A stretch of 64,000 nucleotides of DNA from Homarus americanus (GCF_018991925.1 NW_024744482.1:845001-909000), one strand, 5' to 3'. Positions 42,775 to 54,431 are shown, numbered from the stretch's first letter. Notes: generated from the letters alone by a model not told the origin. A program made the numbers and translations.

Positions 42775-43500
42775 ATTAAGGTGTTAAGACAATGAACCCT
42801 AGTTGAAGTAGAGTCTTAGAGCAATTTGTATCCCATTTTGAATATTATTTCCTTGGTTTAGATTAAGTCAGTTGTGTTCCTTACGTGAGGGGAAAAATTA
42901 ACTTAAGATCCTTTGAGAAATCTTTGTGTCGTAATTTCGTGAATCACCTAAAGGCTTTCATTATTCATATACGAGGATAATTTAATAAAATACAAACCTT
43001 TGATGATCCATCGTAAGTGAGACAGTAAAATGCCTTCCTACATTATCCAGTCACGTTTGAGAATCCATCGTAAGATTTTAACGTATCCATTACGAGAAAA
43101 AATATAATGAACACGTTTTAGAATCCTTGGGTGGAGTTTTGCATTTGTAATTTTAGTTATGTAGGAAGAGAGTCGGCAGAGAAGAGCATCAGTAACAGTG
43201 TTTTAAAGTGCGCTTATGTGCTTAGCCTTGAGAGATGCCCGACTCCTTCCATTATGATTATAAAAAAAATGAAGGTAAGCTAAGAGGATAATGATGATTT
43301 AATGAAACTGCCGATATGTTGTTCTGTTAATTGTCTTTCTTTCTTTATTTTATTCTCTCTTGATTCTGTTCACACCAGACTGGGAAAATGTACAAGTAAA
43401 TTAATTGATTGGCTGGCAGGGTGTTTGGAGGTGGGGGTCGTGGTGCTGTGTGGAGGTGAGGGGGGTCGTGACTACACCTACTATAATTTTAACACGTGCC
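42775..43500. other. Unique AT-rich DNA, no gene seen
   Basis: It contains two TTTGA(G/T)(A/G)ATCCATCGTAAG(T/A) words near 43003 and 43060 and related ATCC..TACGAG words, a faint repeat. No exon is supported. Confidence 0.5.

Positions 43501-43504
<4 letters not shown>

Positions 43505-43536
<32 letters not shown>
43505..43536 (+). repeat. (CT)n microsatellite
   Basis: About 30 bp of pure CT. Confidence 0.96.
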
Positions 43537-43537
<1 letters not shown>

Positions 43538-43668
43538 ATGGACTGTATGGTAGAGCATTGTTGTGGGATTTGGGTGGGCGGGTAGATGGATGTGTGGGTG
43601 GGTACGTGAGTGAGTGGATGGGTTGGTACAGTAGTTGGGAGGTGTGTATTTATTTGTGTGTAATGTAG

Positions 43669-43672
<4 letters not shown>

Positions 43673-43705
<33 letters not shown>

Positions 43706-43730
43706 TTTCTCTGTGTGTGTGTATGTGTCT
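43673..43730 (+). repeat. (GT)n microsatellite
   Basis: About 32 bp of pure GT followed by diverged GTGTAT sequence. Confidence 0.95.
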
Positions 43731-43739
43731 ATGTGTAGG

Positions 43740-44860
43740 TCTGCAAATCTGCCTACACAATGACATATATTTCTCCACAAATACAAAAACACACAACAAA
43801 TACGTAATATTTTTCTCCACTTACTGTAAATAATGACTCAACAACATTACGGAAATACAGAGACTACTGAACATTCACAGTCCATTACAGCAATACAAAA
43901 TAACACTTATAGCCCTTGACAATAACGCTCCTTTTATTACATAACTTCATAATGAGTAAGGATGGGTCGAGGTGATGAACAGAGTTGAATAATGATGTAT
44001 AATAAGTGTAAAATATGAATAACAACAGTGTAAAAGATGGATCAATAACTGTGTTCTTTTTAATACTGCCACCCACCCCTCCATCCCCTCCCCCTCCTCC
44101 ACCCCCCACCCCTCCTCCACCCCTCATTACTGTATTGCGCTCTAAGTCAAGTTAAATTTGTGGATGAATAATGTTGAATGAATGCGATTAACACTAAAAT
44201 ATAATAACGTTTCTATTTGTTAACTCTTTGCATAATGTATGACCATATCTTGGGATGAAAGGAGATGCTAAATAAAATTGAATAATAACTATCGAATAGA
44301 AATGAATAATCGTGATGAATAAGACTAACACGTTTATGAAATGAAAACCAGCTGATGAATAAATGTGAACGTATAAAAGATGTAGAACCGCCATGAATAA
44401 AGATGTAGAAGTGATGCATAAAGATGAATAACATTGGGTGTGGAAATTTTTTAATGAATACATCGTGTTATACAAGGGGCCGTCCGGGTAAGAATAATTA
44501 ACTATAAGGATTATCTCAGGATTATAGTAGGTTAAGTTATAAGCTGGATTATAATTCAGATTACCTATTGTGGGGGGGTCATCTAGCAGGTAGGAGTCTA
44601 ATTAAGGAGTCTTTTTTTATCTTGTCCTTGAAGGTTCAGTTAATCCTCGAACCTTGAGGTGGAATTTGGAGTTTAACATTTTCTCACTTAAGGTAAGAGA
44701 TCTGACTTCATATTTAACCTAACCTAACCAAACAGCCATCACAGAATCCAAAAATCGCCTCTAATATACCCCCAAATAAATGTTCGAAGGGTCAGTTCTT
44801 GATTCACTTAGGGAAGGAAAGGCCTCACGAGCACCACTTTCCTCACCACCTGCCTAGTGT
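43740..44860. other. Unique AT-rich DNA, no gene seen
   Basis: A recurrent GATGAATAA word occurs about a dozen times between 43960 and 44460 (AATGAATAATCGTGATGAATAAGA, AGATGAATAAC), a faint irregular array. A C-rich patch lies at 44065-44125. Confidence 0.5.
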
Positions 44861-45009
44861 AAATGGAGGAACGAACGGCAGTCTGTCACAGAAGGGAGAG
44901 GTTTAGGTGGGGGTGGGGAGGTCAGGTCACTTGGGGTCACGAGGGATTGGGAGGAAGAGGGGGAGGGAGGAGGTAAGGGTGATGTAGTGATAGCTAAATT
45001 GTTCACTTT

Positions 45010-45345
45010 CTCCATCGTCATCTGTCTAATTATTCCTCTATTTCCTCTTCCATCCCCTTTCCTTCTTCCTCCTTCTTCTCTCCTTCCTACTTCGTCTCTC
45101 CTTCTTCCTCCATCTCCCCCTTCGTCGTTCCTCAGCCATCTTTTCATCTTTCAATTACCCTAATTCCTATCCCCCCTCTTTTCATCTCTCCCTATCCTTC
45201 CCCTCAACTCAATTTCCATATCTCCCTCTCTCCCCTTCTCTTTTTCTCTCTCCTCCCTCTCCTTCTTCAAATTTCCTCTTTCTCCTCTCCCTCTCTTCCA
45301 GTTTCATCTCCCCCCCTCCCTCCATCTCTTCCTCTCCCATCCACC
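45010..45345 (-). repeat. Pyrimidine tract
   Basis: CTTCCTCC and TCTCTCC words. The minus strand is purine-rich and gives a charged low-complexity frame. Confidence 0.88.
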
Positions 45346-45354
45346 CTCCCCCAA

Positions 45355-45460
45355 TCCCTCTCCTCCTCCCCTCTTCCCCAACACTCCTCCCCTCTTCCCC
45401 AACACTCCTCCCCTCTTCCCCAACACTCCTCCCCTCTTCCCCAACACTCCTCCCCGTTCC
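45355..45460 (-). repeat. 22-bp minisatellite, CCCCTCTTCCCCAACACTCCTC
   Basis: Four to five near-identical units. The minus-strand frame repeats a seven-residue GEEGRSV block because of frame arithmetic. Confidence 0.94.
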
Positions 45461-45464
45461 CGTC

Positions 45465-46330
45465 ACATCAAGGGCCAGCAAGTGTTCGGATGCCTTATCT
45501 GTGACTGACTTCGGCTTCGACAGGTATTAGGTTACTTAAGGCAGGTAATCAATGAGTGATGATTTTTACCTGGGGTTTCTTTTAATTAGGGCAAGAAACC
45601 GTAACTTTATCCTCTTGTATGGGCTTCTGATCCATCACTTATCCATTTTACGAAGATTTATACCCTGTTATCCATCCATACATTATCTATATTAGTTGTG
45701 ATTATTTTAGTCTTGTCTCTGTATGTATACGTTATCCATACTTTCTTACCCATGATTAATTTTTATTTATTTATTTTTTCTAGAATCAGTGAATTTGTTT
45801 CACATAATTTCGTTTTGGTTGATATTTAAATTAATAACAATAATAATAATAATAATGATGATGATAAGAAGAAGAATGATAATAAGAAGAGTTTGAACAA
45901 AAGCGACAAACTTCTTAAAAAACAAAGGTAAATTCTCGTCTCTGGGATTATAAAACTCCCCAGTGTATCTGATATTTCACCTTAAGACTCATCTCTCATC
46001 GGGAACCTCCAGTGAAAACCACAGAGAAAGATCAAATCCGAGCATTATTTCAGTATTTCGGCGGGTAATTGACAGAAATGTATTCAAATGGCAAAAATAA
46101 ACTGCACCATTTGCGATCCCCCAAAAGCGTAGGAATGGAAGAAATTGGTGGGTATTGTTGGTAAATAAAGGTTATAGACGAGACTACTTGGTCTCTCAAT
46201 GATCAGGTTTAAATAATTCTCTGGAGTGTAGGTGGTGAAGGGAGTGTGGGTGGTAGAAGGCGTGTGTGGGTGGTAGAAGGCGTCTGTGGGTGGTGGAAAG
46301 GGCGGAAGGGGCGTTAGTGTGTGTGTGTTC
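45465..46330. other. Unique DNA, no gene seen
   Basis: It holds an (AAT)n/(ATG) run at 45835-45862, GAAGAAG words, and a GTGGGTGGTAGAAGGCGT repeat (46225-46300, about four units). Confidence 0.5.
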
Positions 46331-46336
46331 ATTCAG

Positions 46337-46508
46337 GCAGGCTCAGCTATCAGGGTCTTTAATCACACGGTGCCTCCTCGTCACACTCGAAGACCCACCC
46401 AGTGTAAACATTGCTGTATCGCTATTTGTTGACATTACCCGAACACCTCCTGACGAGATCCTGCAGTATGGAGTTTTGAACACCCATCACACCTGCAGGA
46501 GAATATAA
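46337..46508 (+). CDS. Weak candidate internal or terminal exon
   Basis: A TG-rich tract ends TTCATTCAG (3' splice site, AG at 46335-46336) and leads into a frame reading ..GSLITRCLLVTLEDPP.., ..SVNIAVSLFVDITRTPPDEI.. and ending at TAA after about 56 codons. The peptide is complex, acidic/hydrophobic mixed and not repeat-derived. There is no clear donor, so it would be a last exon. The product is not recognised. Confidence 0.22.
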
Positions 46509-46754
46509 CACAACCATAACACAATGGAATATAACACGATCAAGAACATAACACAACCATGATTAGGTGGGTGTGTGGATGGGGTGGATATGGAAAGAAA
46601 TGGAGCGGGTGGAGGTAGTGTGGGTGTGGAGGAGTGATCGGTTAGCCTGCCAAGTTTCAAGAAAGTCTGAAAACCACTCCAAGAATTATGGCGACACACG
46701 ATGGATTAGCTTAAGACGAGGGGAGTTATTCCTTAATATCCCGTGAAGTTGGTT

Positions 46755-46758
<4 letters not shown>

Positions 46759-46798
<40 letters not shown>
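46759..46798 (+). repeat. (AAT)n microsatellite
   Basis: About 40 bp of ATA triplets. Confidence 0.97.
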
Positions 46799-46799
<1 letters not shown>

Positions 46800-47039
46800 G
46801 AAGGACTTACTGCACTGTCTAGGAGTGATGGAAGGAGTTAAGAACAATTATAGTTATAATGATGTTAATAATTACTAAGCTCACACAATACTAAACACGA
46901 ACCGTCTGGGGGTGGGGGGGGAGTTGAGAGGGGAGGAAAGGGTGGGGGAGGGGAAGTACTAGACTGGCTCGGAGATAACTATCGGTAGTGTACACACGGC
47001 CGACCAGCAGCTGTGTCTCCCGACCCGATCACGATATCG

Positions 47040-47355
47040 GGTCCTTCCCTCTCCCACCCCCTCTCTATCTCCCCTCCTTTTCTCACCCCCCCCATCCTTT
47101 CTTCACTCCCTCTCCTCTTCCACCTTCTCTCCCCACCACCTCTTTCTTCCTTCCCTATCTTTCTTCCCATACCCTCTCTCTCTTCCCTCCCCCACCCGCG
47201 TTCTCTCCCTCTCTTCCCTCCCTATCTTCACCTCCTCTCCCCCAACCCCTTTCTCTCACCTACCCCTTCTCCAACCTACCTTCCCCTACCCCCCTTTCCC
47301 TCTGTTCCCTCCCCTGCCCCCCTTCCCTCTCTCTACCCCTCCTCTCCCCACCCCA
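47040..47355 (+). repeat. Pyrimidine tract, CCCTCTCC type
   Basis: About 315 bp of C/T with CCACCC, CCTTCTCC and CTCTCC words. Two overlapping 134- and 146-codon proline/serine frames are artefacts. Confidence 0.92.
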
Positions 47356-47531
47356 GCGTCAACACCCAACAGCTGTGTTATGGCATATTTAATACGGTCC
47401 ACCACAGACCCGTCATTTCTTTACCCTCGTTAATATCCTTTGATCGAGATTGAGCCAGATTTTGCTAAATAAAAGTCAACAGCTGTTATTTGCTCTTATT
47501 TCCTATCATAATTAAGTGCTTTTTTGTACTG

Positions 47532-47532
<1 letters not shown>

Positions 47533-47562
<30 letters not shown>
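47533..47562 (+). repeat. (GT)n microsatellite
   Basis: About 29 bp of pure GT. Confidence 0.96.
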
Positions 47563-47566
<4 letters not shown>

Positions 47567-47569
47567 AAT

Positions 47570-48460
47570 AAAATGCGTCTTTTTCGAGAAGTGGATATGT
47601 GGGTATCGGATTTCAAAGTATTTTTTGCGTATTTGATTGTGTTTGTAGGGTGTGATGTGTGTGGATGTGTGGGGGTATGCATGGGTGTGAAGGTGGGGGG
47701 GGGGTATAGGGGTGCTGATGTAGGTGGGTGTGTGTGTGTTTTGGTGGAGGGACAAGGATACGGAACACCTGGCAGTCACGTTAATTTCCTCTGGTCCAGG
47801 TGAACTTCACGGCTAATTGTAGTGTTTATCACGTCCTTTCTCTATATGCAAACACCGCCTGACGGAAGTACGGAACTACATAGCTGATGAGATCCGTGTG
47901 TGTGTGTGTCTGTCTGTCTGTGTGTCTGTGAAATCTCGTTCTCTTATAACTTATATTTTTTCACCTTAGCCATCTGTTAATAGTTGCCTGACTTTACACT
48001 TGGAAAAGTAAAAGCTATCTAGTTCAGTGCCATCAGTCTGCGTCTTTGTGTTAGTGTAATAAAAGATGTGCTATAATACAGACTGTCTCATAACCGGGAA
48101 CTAAGCTCACTTTCACCTTATTTTCATCATGTTAAATCATCTTTTTCTTTCTACAATGTGTATAACAATTATTTGCTCACATGGATAATTAATTTACGTA
48201 GTGTTTACATATCAGAACAAAGTTTGTTTTCATAAGTTCGGATTGTACAAACTTACGGGAATACAGAGACTTGTACATACATACATATTCAGAAACTCAT
48301 CATTTAGTGAACAGAGAGATTTAGGTGTCTGTATTTCTGTAACAACGTACAGAACTGGCTCAGATTTCAGGATTTTTTTCAGATTTATTCGTCGACTCTG
48401 ATATCGTTCGTTTAGAATATATATATATATCCCCACTATATTAACCAAAAGTATTTTTTT
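47570..48460. other. Unique DNA, no gene seen
   Basis: It contains GTGGGGGT-type sequence to 47750, a short GT run at 47896-47908 followed by CTGT repeats, and AT-rich sequence. No exon is supported. Confidence 0.5.
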
Positions 48461-48466
48461 CACATA

Positions 48467-48640
48467 CTTAAAAAAATTCGCCACAAAAAAAGGTTAAACG
48501 TTTTATTTTGGCATCAGCTTAAAAATTGCATTATCCATTGAATTCGCCAAGCATCGTATTTTTTCGCCAGCTTTAGAAAAAATCGCCAATTTCGCAAATG
48601 GTGATCGGCACGCGAGCCCTGGTATTGTACTCCTTTGTAT
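48467..48640 (-). repeat. Dispersed TTGGCGAATTTT-type fragment
   Basis: On the minus strand GGCGAATTTTT, GGCGAAAAAA, TTGGCGAATTC and TTGGCGATTTTTTC occur in series. CTTAAAAAAATTCGCCACAAAAAAAG matches 2203-2235. Confidence 0.45.
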
Positions 48641-48681
48641 TGTACGTGGGCTATCGTCGAGAGTTTACGTTAGCAGTGCAT

Positions 48682-48830
48682 GAATAACACCAGTGGACCA
48701 GTAATAACACCAGTGGACCAGTAATAACACCAGTGGACCAGTAATAACACCAGTGAACCAGTAATAACAACCAATGAACCAAGAATAACACCAGTGGACG
48801 AAGAATAACACCATCAGAGTATAAATAACA
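48682..48830. repeat. 20-bp minisatellite, CACCAGTGGACCAGTAATAA
   Basis: About seven units, the first four clean and the rest diverged (CAATGAACCAAGAATAA). Confidence 0.94.
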
Positions 48831-49014
48831 CCTCTGGCAAGGCTAATTGTGGGGTCTAACACGGTGTAAATAACTAACCAGCAGTATAAGCCGCCTCTTT
48901 ATTTACACTGACGTCATTTATATCGTCGCCCCCCCCTCCCCTTCTCCTTTATTCCCGCCCCGTGTGTTGTGGGTCATCCCTTACCTCACCCCGTCTCTCC
49001 ACCCTGTAATTATA

Positions 49015-49245
49015 TACCCACCCGACCCCACCTCATCCCCACCCAACACCCGACCCCACCTCACCCCCACCCCACCCCGACCCCACCCAACAACCCAACA
49101 CCTGACCCCACCTCATCCCCACCCAACACCTGACCCCACCTCTCACCCCACCTAACACCTGACCCCACCTCATCCCCACCCAACACCCGACCCCACCTCA
49201 CCCCCACCCCACCCCGCCTCACCCCCACCCCACCAGCTGCTCTTC
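49015..49245 (-). repeat. C-rich minisatellite, CCCAACACCTGACCCCACCTCA
   Basis: Modules CCCAACACC(C/T)GACCCCACCTCA and CCCCACCCCACCCCG alternate in two or three block copies. The minus strand has dense G-runs. Confidence 0.93.
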
Positions 49246-49249
49246 TCTT

Positions 49250-49490
49250 CTCTTCTCCGCTGTCTCCCTCTATCATGACCTCCTTCCATTTACCTTCCCT
49301 CCATTCCTTCTCTTATCTCCTTCTCTACCCTTCCTTCTCTTATTCTTCATTCCTTATTCTTGCCCCTACCTCTTTCCTCTACCCCCTCTCCCATTTCATT
49401 GTTGGTCTACGTTGCGTAATCTCTCTCTCTCTCTCGTAAGTGAGAGTACCAAATGTTCGTGAGTAAAATATTTCCCTTAGCTTAGACACT
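49250..49490 (+). repeat. Pyrimidine-rich stretch with short (CT)n
   Basis: CCTTCCTTCTC words and a CT run near 49422-49434. Confidence 0.85.
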
Positions 49491-49499
49491 CCAAATTAT

Positions 49500-49740
49500 T
49501 TCACGCTAATCTACCCTTAACTTGACTTAATAACATAACCTAACCTAATTTAATAACCTACAGTAACTTAACCTAACTTAACTTAACCACACCTAACTCC
49601 CAAGGTTGGGTTAAGGTATTTAATTATCAGGTAATGAAACTGAGGTGTCCAATTGTCTTATGTAACCTACAACATCAAGATGGCTGCCATACTTATACTG
49701 AGACTCTACCATAACTAAATACCATTACCATTGACCATTA
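49500..49740. mobile_element. Fold-back-related repeat with CCTAA-rich interior
   Basis: TTATTTCACGCTAATC.. (49497), a long CCTAA/CTTAAC stretch (49520-49600), then GGTTAAGGTATTTAATTATCAGGTAATGAAACTGAGGTGTCCAATTG in segments that parallel the right arm at 18.75 kb. CAAGATGGCTGCC..GAGACTCTACC follows (49676-49710). Confidence 0.45.
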
Positions 49741-49744
49741 AATA

Positions 49745-50260
49745 TTGAGATGTATATTATTTTTTATTTACTCTCGGGGTAACTCGATATTGCTGTGAAT
49801 ATCTTCTGCAGTAGTAATCAGTGTACGGTAATGTATGTTTTATATGTATGTCACCGCCAGGCTTCGGTCTCGGAAAGTACTGAATTGTTTATATTATACA
49901 TACATATGTATACTAACGATGGATAACCCTTTTAGAGCTACACTGTATTTTAGGGTCAGGCCGATTTGGGATTTTGGTCACCTGTTTTAAGTCGAGTTGG
50001 TTAGATTAGTTAGGTTAGGTTAGATTAGTTAGGTAAGGTCGTTACCGGTGTTAAGATCTAGTTTATAACGACTTCAAACATCTGTACCATGATAAATATA
50101 AAGTAATTCATTGAGTGTAGTTTCGGGGTCATTTTTCTGGGTCGAAGTTGTTGTAGTAGTAATGTTGACCCCCCACAATAATACAGAGTACCATGACTAT
50201 TTCTGTTATATATTATGTCCTAAACAATATCTTAATTAACGCTTTGTTTATGTCGTGTCT
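49745..50260. other. Unique AT-rich DNA, no gene seen
   Basis: Short TTAGG-like runs near 50005-50035 and AT-rich sequence. No exon is supported. Confidence 0.5.
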
Positions 50261-50269
50261 CCACCTACC

Positions 50270-50750
50270 ACATCCTTCCTCCCTCCAGCCCCTCATCCCC
50301 CTTGTCCATCCTCACCTGCATCCCTTCTTCACACACACTCACCTCACCTGCAACCCGCCTCTCACACCCACCCACATACCCCACCCTCCCCCCTCTAGCC
50401 ACTTCCTCACCTGCAACCCGCCTCTCACACCCACCACATACCCCACCCTCCCTCCTAGCCACTCATGTACCTGCAACCCGACCTCCCCCTAGTATACCAC
50501 CCACGCAACCTCCCCACTCACCTACTGAACGCCACCCCCTACCAACCATCTGTCCCTCCCCCTAGAAGCCAGCCAGCCACCAGCCTCCCTACCCCCACCA
50601 CAACGCCACCCAGCACGTGCTCGAGCAGCTGTGATCTACCAGCTCACACCTGCTCATACCACCCCTACCTCCTACTACTCTACTTCCCCCACTCCCTCCC
50701 TCCCTCACACCACCTAACACCATCCCCATTCAAACAATACATTCTAAACA
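50270..50750 (-). repeat. C-rich tract with CACCTGCAACCCGCCTCTCACACCCACC units
   Basis: Two to three longer units (about 65 bp, near 50340-50475) inside generally C-rich sequence to 50750. Proline/threonine frames in three phases are artefacts. Confidence 0.88.
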
Positions 50751-50759
50751 CCTCACCAT

Positions 50760-51230
50760 GATGTCCTTAAATCACGTCATATCAATGTAAACAACTAGAG
50801 TAAGACCGTCCATAACAAGTGATTAATTTTACTGGTTAGTTTACAGTTGGGGGGGTCTTTATTGTGGGGTTATAGGGAGGTGGTCGCTATAGTGAGGTTT
50901 ACGGGTGGTCGTTCCGCTGCGTGGGTAGGCCAATACCTGTCTGAAGGGACAAGGGAGAACACCTCGGCCAGCACCCAGCTAGGGAAACATTCACGGTTTA
51001 AGAGGATTTATCCATCAATCTGTAAACTTATCTTCTTATCTACTTACACTTTGGGTGGATTAGGGAGTAGAGAAACAAGAAGAGAGGGAGGGAGAGGTAA
51101 GGAGGAGCGAGGGAAGGAAACGATAGTGGGGGAGAGGTATATCACAGGTGTTGAAGGCGGCAGGAAGGGGTAAGGCAACAAGTAGATATATTAACACAGT
51201 ACTTGTCCTTATTTTTAGGGTAAGAGGGAC
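50760..51230. other. Mixed unique DNA and purine tract, no gene seen
   Basis: Purine-rich AGAGAGGGAGGG sequence lies at 51065-51175. A 108-codon + frame (50847-51173) runs into it and is not convincing. Confidence 0.5.
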
Positions 51231-51256
51231 TGTTTTGTGTTTTTATTCAGTAGTGT

Positions 51257-51274
51257 AATAATAATAATAATAAC

Positions 51275-51321
<47 letters not shown>
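51257..51321 (+). repeat. (AAT)n microsatellite
   Basis: About 64 bp of ATA triplets with one AAC. Confidence 0.97.
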
Positions 51322-51322
<1 letters not shown>

Positions 51323-51758
51323 CGGTTTATTAATAGAGTTGCAACTGGTGGCTGAAAATATACAGACTTACATTTGGTTTAGACATAATGATATAATATG
51401 CGTTGAATACATTTACAGGGCTGTACAGTACATAAATCAGGAGTTGTTTATTATTTTAACAATAGATAGGATGTGTGTGTGTGTGTGTCCACATTGGTCA
51501 TTGTAGATTGTGTGACGGAAAGAAATTAATCTTTTCCTCTCCCCCCCCCCCCACCTCTCTGTTAATGGAAACTAGAATTTCATATTATTTCCTATTTTTT
51601 TTCTCTAAGTTTCATTCAATAATACTCCTACTTAAGCTATACCGGCAGTATTTTATTAATTGTAAAACCCACCTTTTTTCACTAAGTGTCTTAAGCAAGT
51701 GTATTATTGTATATATTCATAAGTTATATTTATTAAACTAATCATTCACTTCATAAGG

Positions 51759-51890
51759 GTCTTTGGTTCTCGTCCGGGATACCCTTAGTCCACCCAAGTG
51801 TGAAGGGGTATCTGACTTTAACATTGGAGGAGTGAAGGCAGTCGAGTACAGTGCCGGTCACATATCCTCCTGGTGTACTGAAGGTTTTGT
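51759..51890 (+). mobile_element. SINE-like body
   Basis: GGTTCTCGTCCGGG is a weak B-box-like word. It is followed by TAGTCCACCCAAGTGTGAAGGGGTATCTGAC and GGAGGAGTGAAGGCAGTCGAGTACAG..CCGGTCACATATCCTCC in short segments, the layout of a tRNA-SINE body. TAGTCCACCCAAGTGT (51786-51801) matches exactly the minus strand of the 63-bp repeat at 6.9 kb. Family assignment is inference. Confidence 0.4.
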
Positions 51891-51899
51891 ATTTAATTT

Positions 51900-52350
51900 G
51901 CTCTCATCTGCACCGCTACTAATGGACTGACAGGCTCATGGGACTCACTAAATCTGTTGTGTGTGTCAGAATAAAAGCATTTGTGTATGAATGGGCAAGA
52001 TCTTATGGAATAATTAGGTGATTCATCTTCCAGGGTATTTAATTACTACCCATTATGTCTTATTTACTATACAATAACTATCTATCTAACTACCTATTCT
52101 CCCACCCATCTCATCTCTAAATATAACCGTAAAAAAAAGGTCCAGAAAAATATCACTATATATATCCAACTGTGAACATCACTCACGTTACCCCTAGTAG
52201 TGGTAAATTTCACTTCACAGTCGTTTTACTTCACTGAGGGAAGTTTATCGTAGCTCAGTATCTCTCGCCTGACAGGATGATCGGCCTGGAAAATTGGGGT
52301 GTCTCAGGCCGCTACTAAGAGACACTGAGAGGGGGAGAGAGTCTTTCCCC
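51900..52350. other. Unique DNA, no gene seen
   Basis: AT-rich with short A-runs. No exon is supported. Confidence 0.5.
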
Positions 52351-52431
52351 TCTTCCTCCACCATTTTCTGTTCATTCTCGTAAAACTGTTTTCTGAGACA
52401 TCACCACAACATGTTTATGGGTATCGTTGGT

Positions 52432-52510
52432 GTATGGGTGAGGAGGAGAGGGGTTGAGGGGGGTAAGGGGAGGTGGGGGAGTTGAGGGGGTAAGGGGGGG
52501 TGGGGGGTTG
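52432..52510 (+). repeat. G-rich tract with quadruplex potential
   Basis: Runs of three to seven G with GTTGAGGGGGTAAGGGG modules repeated about three times. Confidence 0.92.
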
Positions 52511-52534
52511 TTTTTATCTGTCGTAGGTGTATAG

Positions 52535-52745
52535 GTCTAGCTTTCCCCTTCTCCTTTCCCGCACCTCCCCCTTTTCTCTTCCTCATTTTCTTCCCCTTCT
52601 TCCTCTTCTTTTTCACTTCCCTCCTCCTCATTTTCTCCCCATTTCCTTCTTCTCTTCCTCTACCTTTCCTCCCCTTTCCATCCTCCTCGTCTCTTCCCCC
52701 TTCCTTTTACCATCCTCTTCCTCTCCCCCTTCCCTCCTCCTCACC
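52535..52745 (+). repeat. Pyrimidine tract
   Basis: CCTTCTCC and CCTCCTC words, directly downstream of the G-rich tract, so the two are partly complementary. Confidence 0.88.
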
Positions 52746-52966
52746 CAAAGAAGTGATAAATGGGACACCTCTGACTTACTTATCCTCGACATCAAAATGA
52801 ATCCCATAGTGGCGTCTTGACTGCACCGTAACCCAATCACTCCTCGAGGTCAGGTCAGGTCAGGTCGTACACCCGGCAGCGCCATTGTAATAGGTGAGAG
52901 AGAGAAAAATTACCTCCGTTGGCCAGGTAAGAAAGATGTATTACCTGTAGATTTGTATCCCCCGAC

Positions 52967-53060
52967 CCAGCTTATTTCACCAGATGATAAAACGCCATAA
53001 CTCTATCTAGGGAGGTTAGGTTAGATTAGATTAGGTTAGGTTAGGTTTGGTTTGGTTTAC
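52967..53060. mobile_element. Fold-back element, left half, plus TTAGG run
   Basis: CCCAGCTTATTTCACCAGATGATAAAACGCCATAACTCTA.. matches the left arm of the 18.7 kb and 36.9 kb copies. It is followed by GGGAGGTTAGG and a run of GATTAGGTTAGG to 53050 instead of a right arm. Confidence 0.5.
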
Positions 53061-53061
53061 A

Positions 53062-53350
53062 AATCTTAAATCAAAATAACTTACGAGGCTAATCTACATC
53101 TAATCTCAAAAGGTATACCGTGGGCTAATTAACACAGCCAAAAATATACACACCAAATCACTAAATAATCTAACCTGGAATTTAAACTCTTACACTAACT
53201 CTTGGGAGGAAAAATCTTGTAGTGTGAACGAGCTCGCTAGGCAGGTGAGTGACGCCCAGCTTATACCAGAGCGTTATTGTGATAATATAATTTTATACAT
53301 CAGCCTTGTGGGAATAACACCGTCAGGAGGAGGGTGGGGGGGTCTGGGTC
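53062..53350. other. Unique DNA, no gene seen
   Basis: AT-rich, with a 71-codon + frame from 53224 that runs into the next GT tract and is not convincing. Confidence 0.5.
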
Positions 53351-53352
53351 TT

Positions 53353-53354
<2 letters not shown>

Positions 53355-53385
<31 letters not shown>
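53355..53385 (+). repeat. (GT)n microsatellite
   Basis: About 30 bp of pure GT. Confidence 0.96.
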
Positions 53386-53387
<2 letters not shown>

Positions 53388-53389
53388 AT

Positions 53390-53920
53390 TGGTGTTATGG
53401 CCGGGGTATGCGACAAAATTCCGCATGTCAGATCATTGAAGGGATATTGTCACGCAGGATGTGAAATAATCCCGATATATAAATAAATTCATATTCGGGG
53501 AACCTTTTTTGTAATGCAGGGTACATATGCTTCTACCACCCAGGCTATATAGTAGAAGCTTGACTAGGTAATAACTCTGGTTTGAGGAAGTTTGGCGAGG
53601 TTTAATTGAGGATAAACTAGATTAGGTAAGGTTAGATTAGGTTTGGTGAGGGCGAGGTAAATTTAGATTAGTTAACAAAAAGTGGAAGACAGTTAAGGTA
53701 GATTTGGTTTATTTTCAAATATGTTTCTTTTGTTTAGTGGGAAGATAAATTAGTTTAAAGATCTTATTTAGTTATATTGGGGAATAATTAATAGGCTAGA
53801 AACGTTAAAAATAGTTAATGTTAGTTAATAGTAGTGTCAAGTCAATATTACCTTTAGGGCTGTCACTTTAGAATAGTTATAAGGATAATTTAACTGGTAA
53901 AGGTGTGTAGTTTTTTTTTA
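53390..53920. other. Unique AT-rich DNA, no gene seen
   Basis: Short GGTTAGATTAGG words near 53620-53645. No exon is supported. Confidence 0.5.
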
Positions 53921-53922
53921 CC

Positions 53923-53991
<69 letters not shown>
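53923..53991 (+). repeat. (GT)n microsatellite
   Basis: About 68 bp of pure GT, directly before a possible 3' splice site at 53999-54000. Confidence 0.97.
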
Positions 53992-53992
<1 letters not shown>

Positions 53993-54000
53993 GTGTCCAG

Positions 54001-54067
54001 GATGAGTCTATACGTCTGCAGTGTTCTGTGTTTCCGAATTCTTGCACGTCTTCGTAATTACCTCACA
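54001..54067 (+). CDS. Weak candidate 67-nt exon
   Basis: TCGTGTCCAG (AG at 53999-54000) precedes GATGAGTCTATACG.., and the segment ends CTCACA|GTGAGT, a strong donor. The frame from the ATG at 54002 reads MSLYVCSVLCFRILARLRNYLT. It could be an internal exon, an initial exon or chance. The frame stays open 70 codons past the donor. The product is not recognised. Confidence 0.2.
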
Positions 54068-54431
54068 GTGAGTCAACCACCGCGGTGTGTGAAGTCTTCT
54101 GGCAAGGCGCCGCTATCTTACCTGATCTACCTGCTAAAACTCATTACTTTTAGCACCTGTGTTTTGGTAGTCTGGTTAAGTTAGGGTTAGTGAACTCTTT
54201 TATTTTTTTTAAGTCGAATTGTGGTTGTTGTATGCAGGTGTCGTGGCTAAAACGTAACATCGTTCTGTCTCTGTTATTGATTGTTGTTGTTGTTGGTGTT
54301 ATGAGAACTGACCACTAGAGGGATTGTTTTTTGGGGGGTTTTGTTTTCGTTGTTGTGACTGCGGCTGTCGATGTAACTTGCGATCATTAATGACGTATTA
54401 TTCTGGTAGTGGTTAGTGGTCTGTCTCTTTC

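Noticed and set aside
46988..47453. Two overlapping proline/serine-rich frames of 134 and 146 codons
   Set aside because: C/T-only sequence rarely forms stop codons. Open phases overlap and no complex segment is present.
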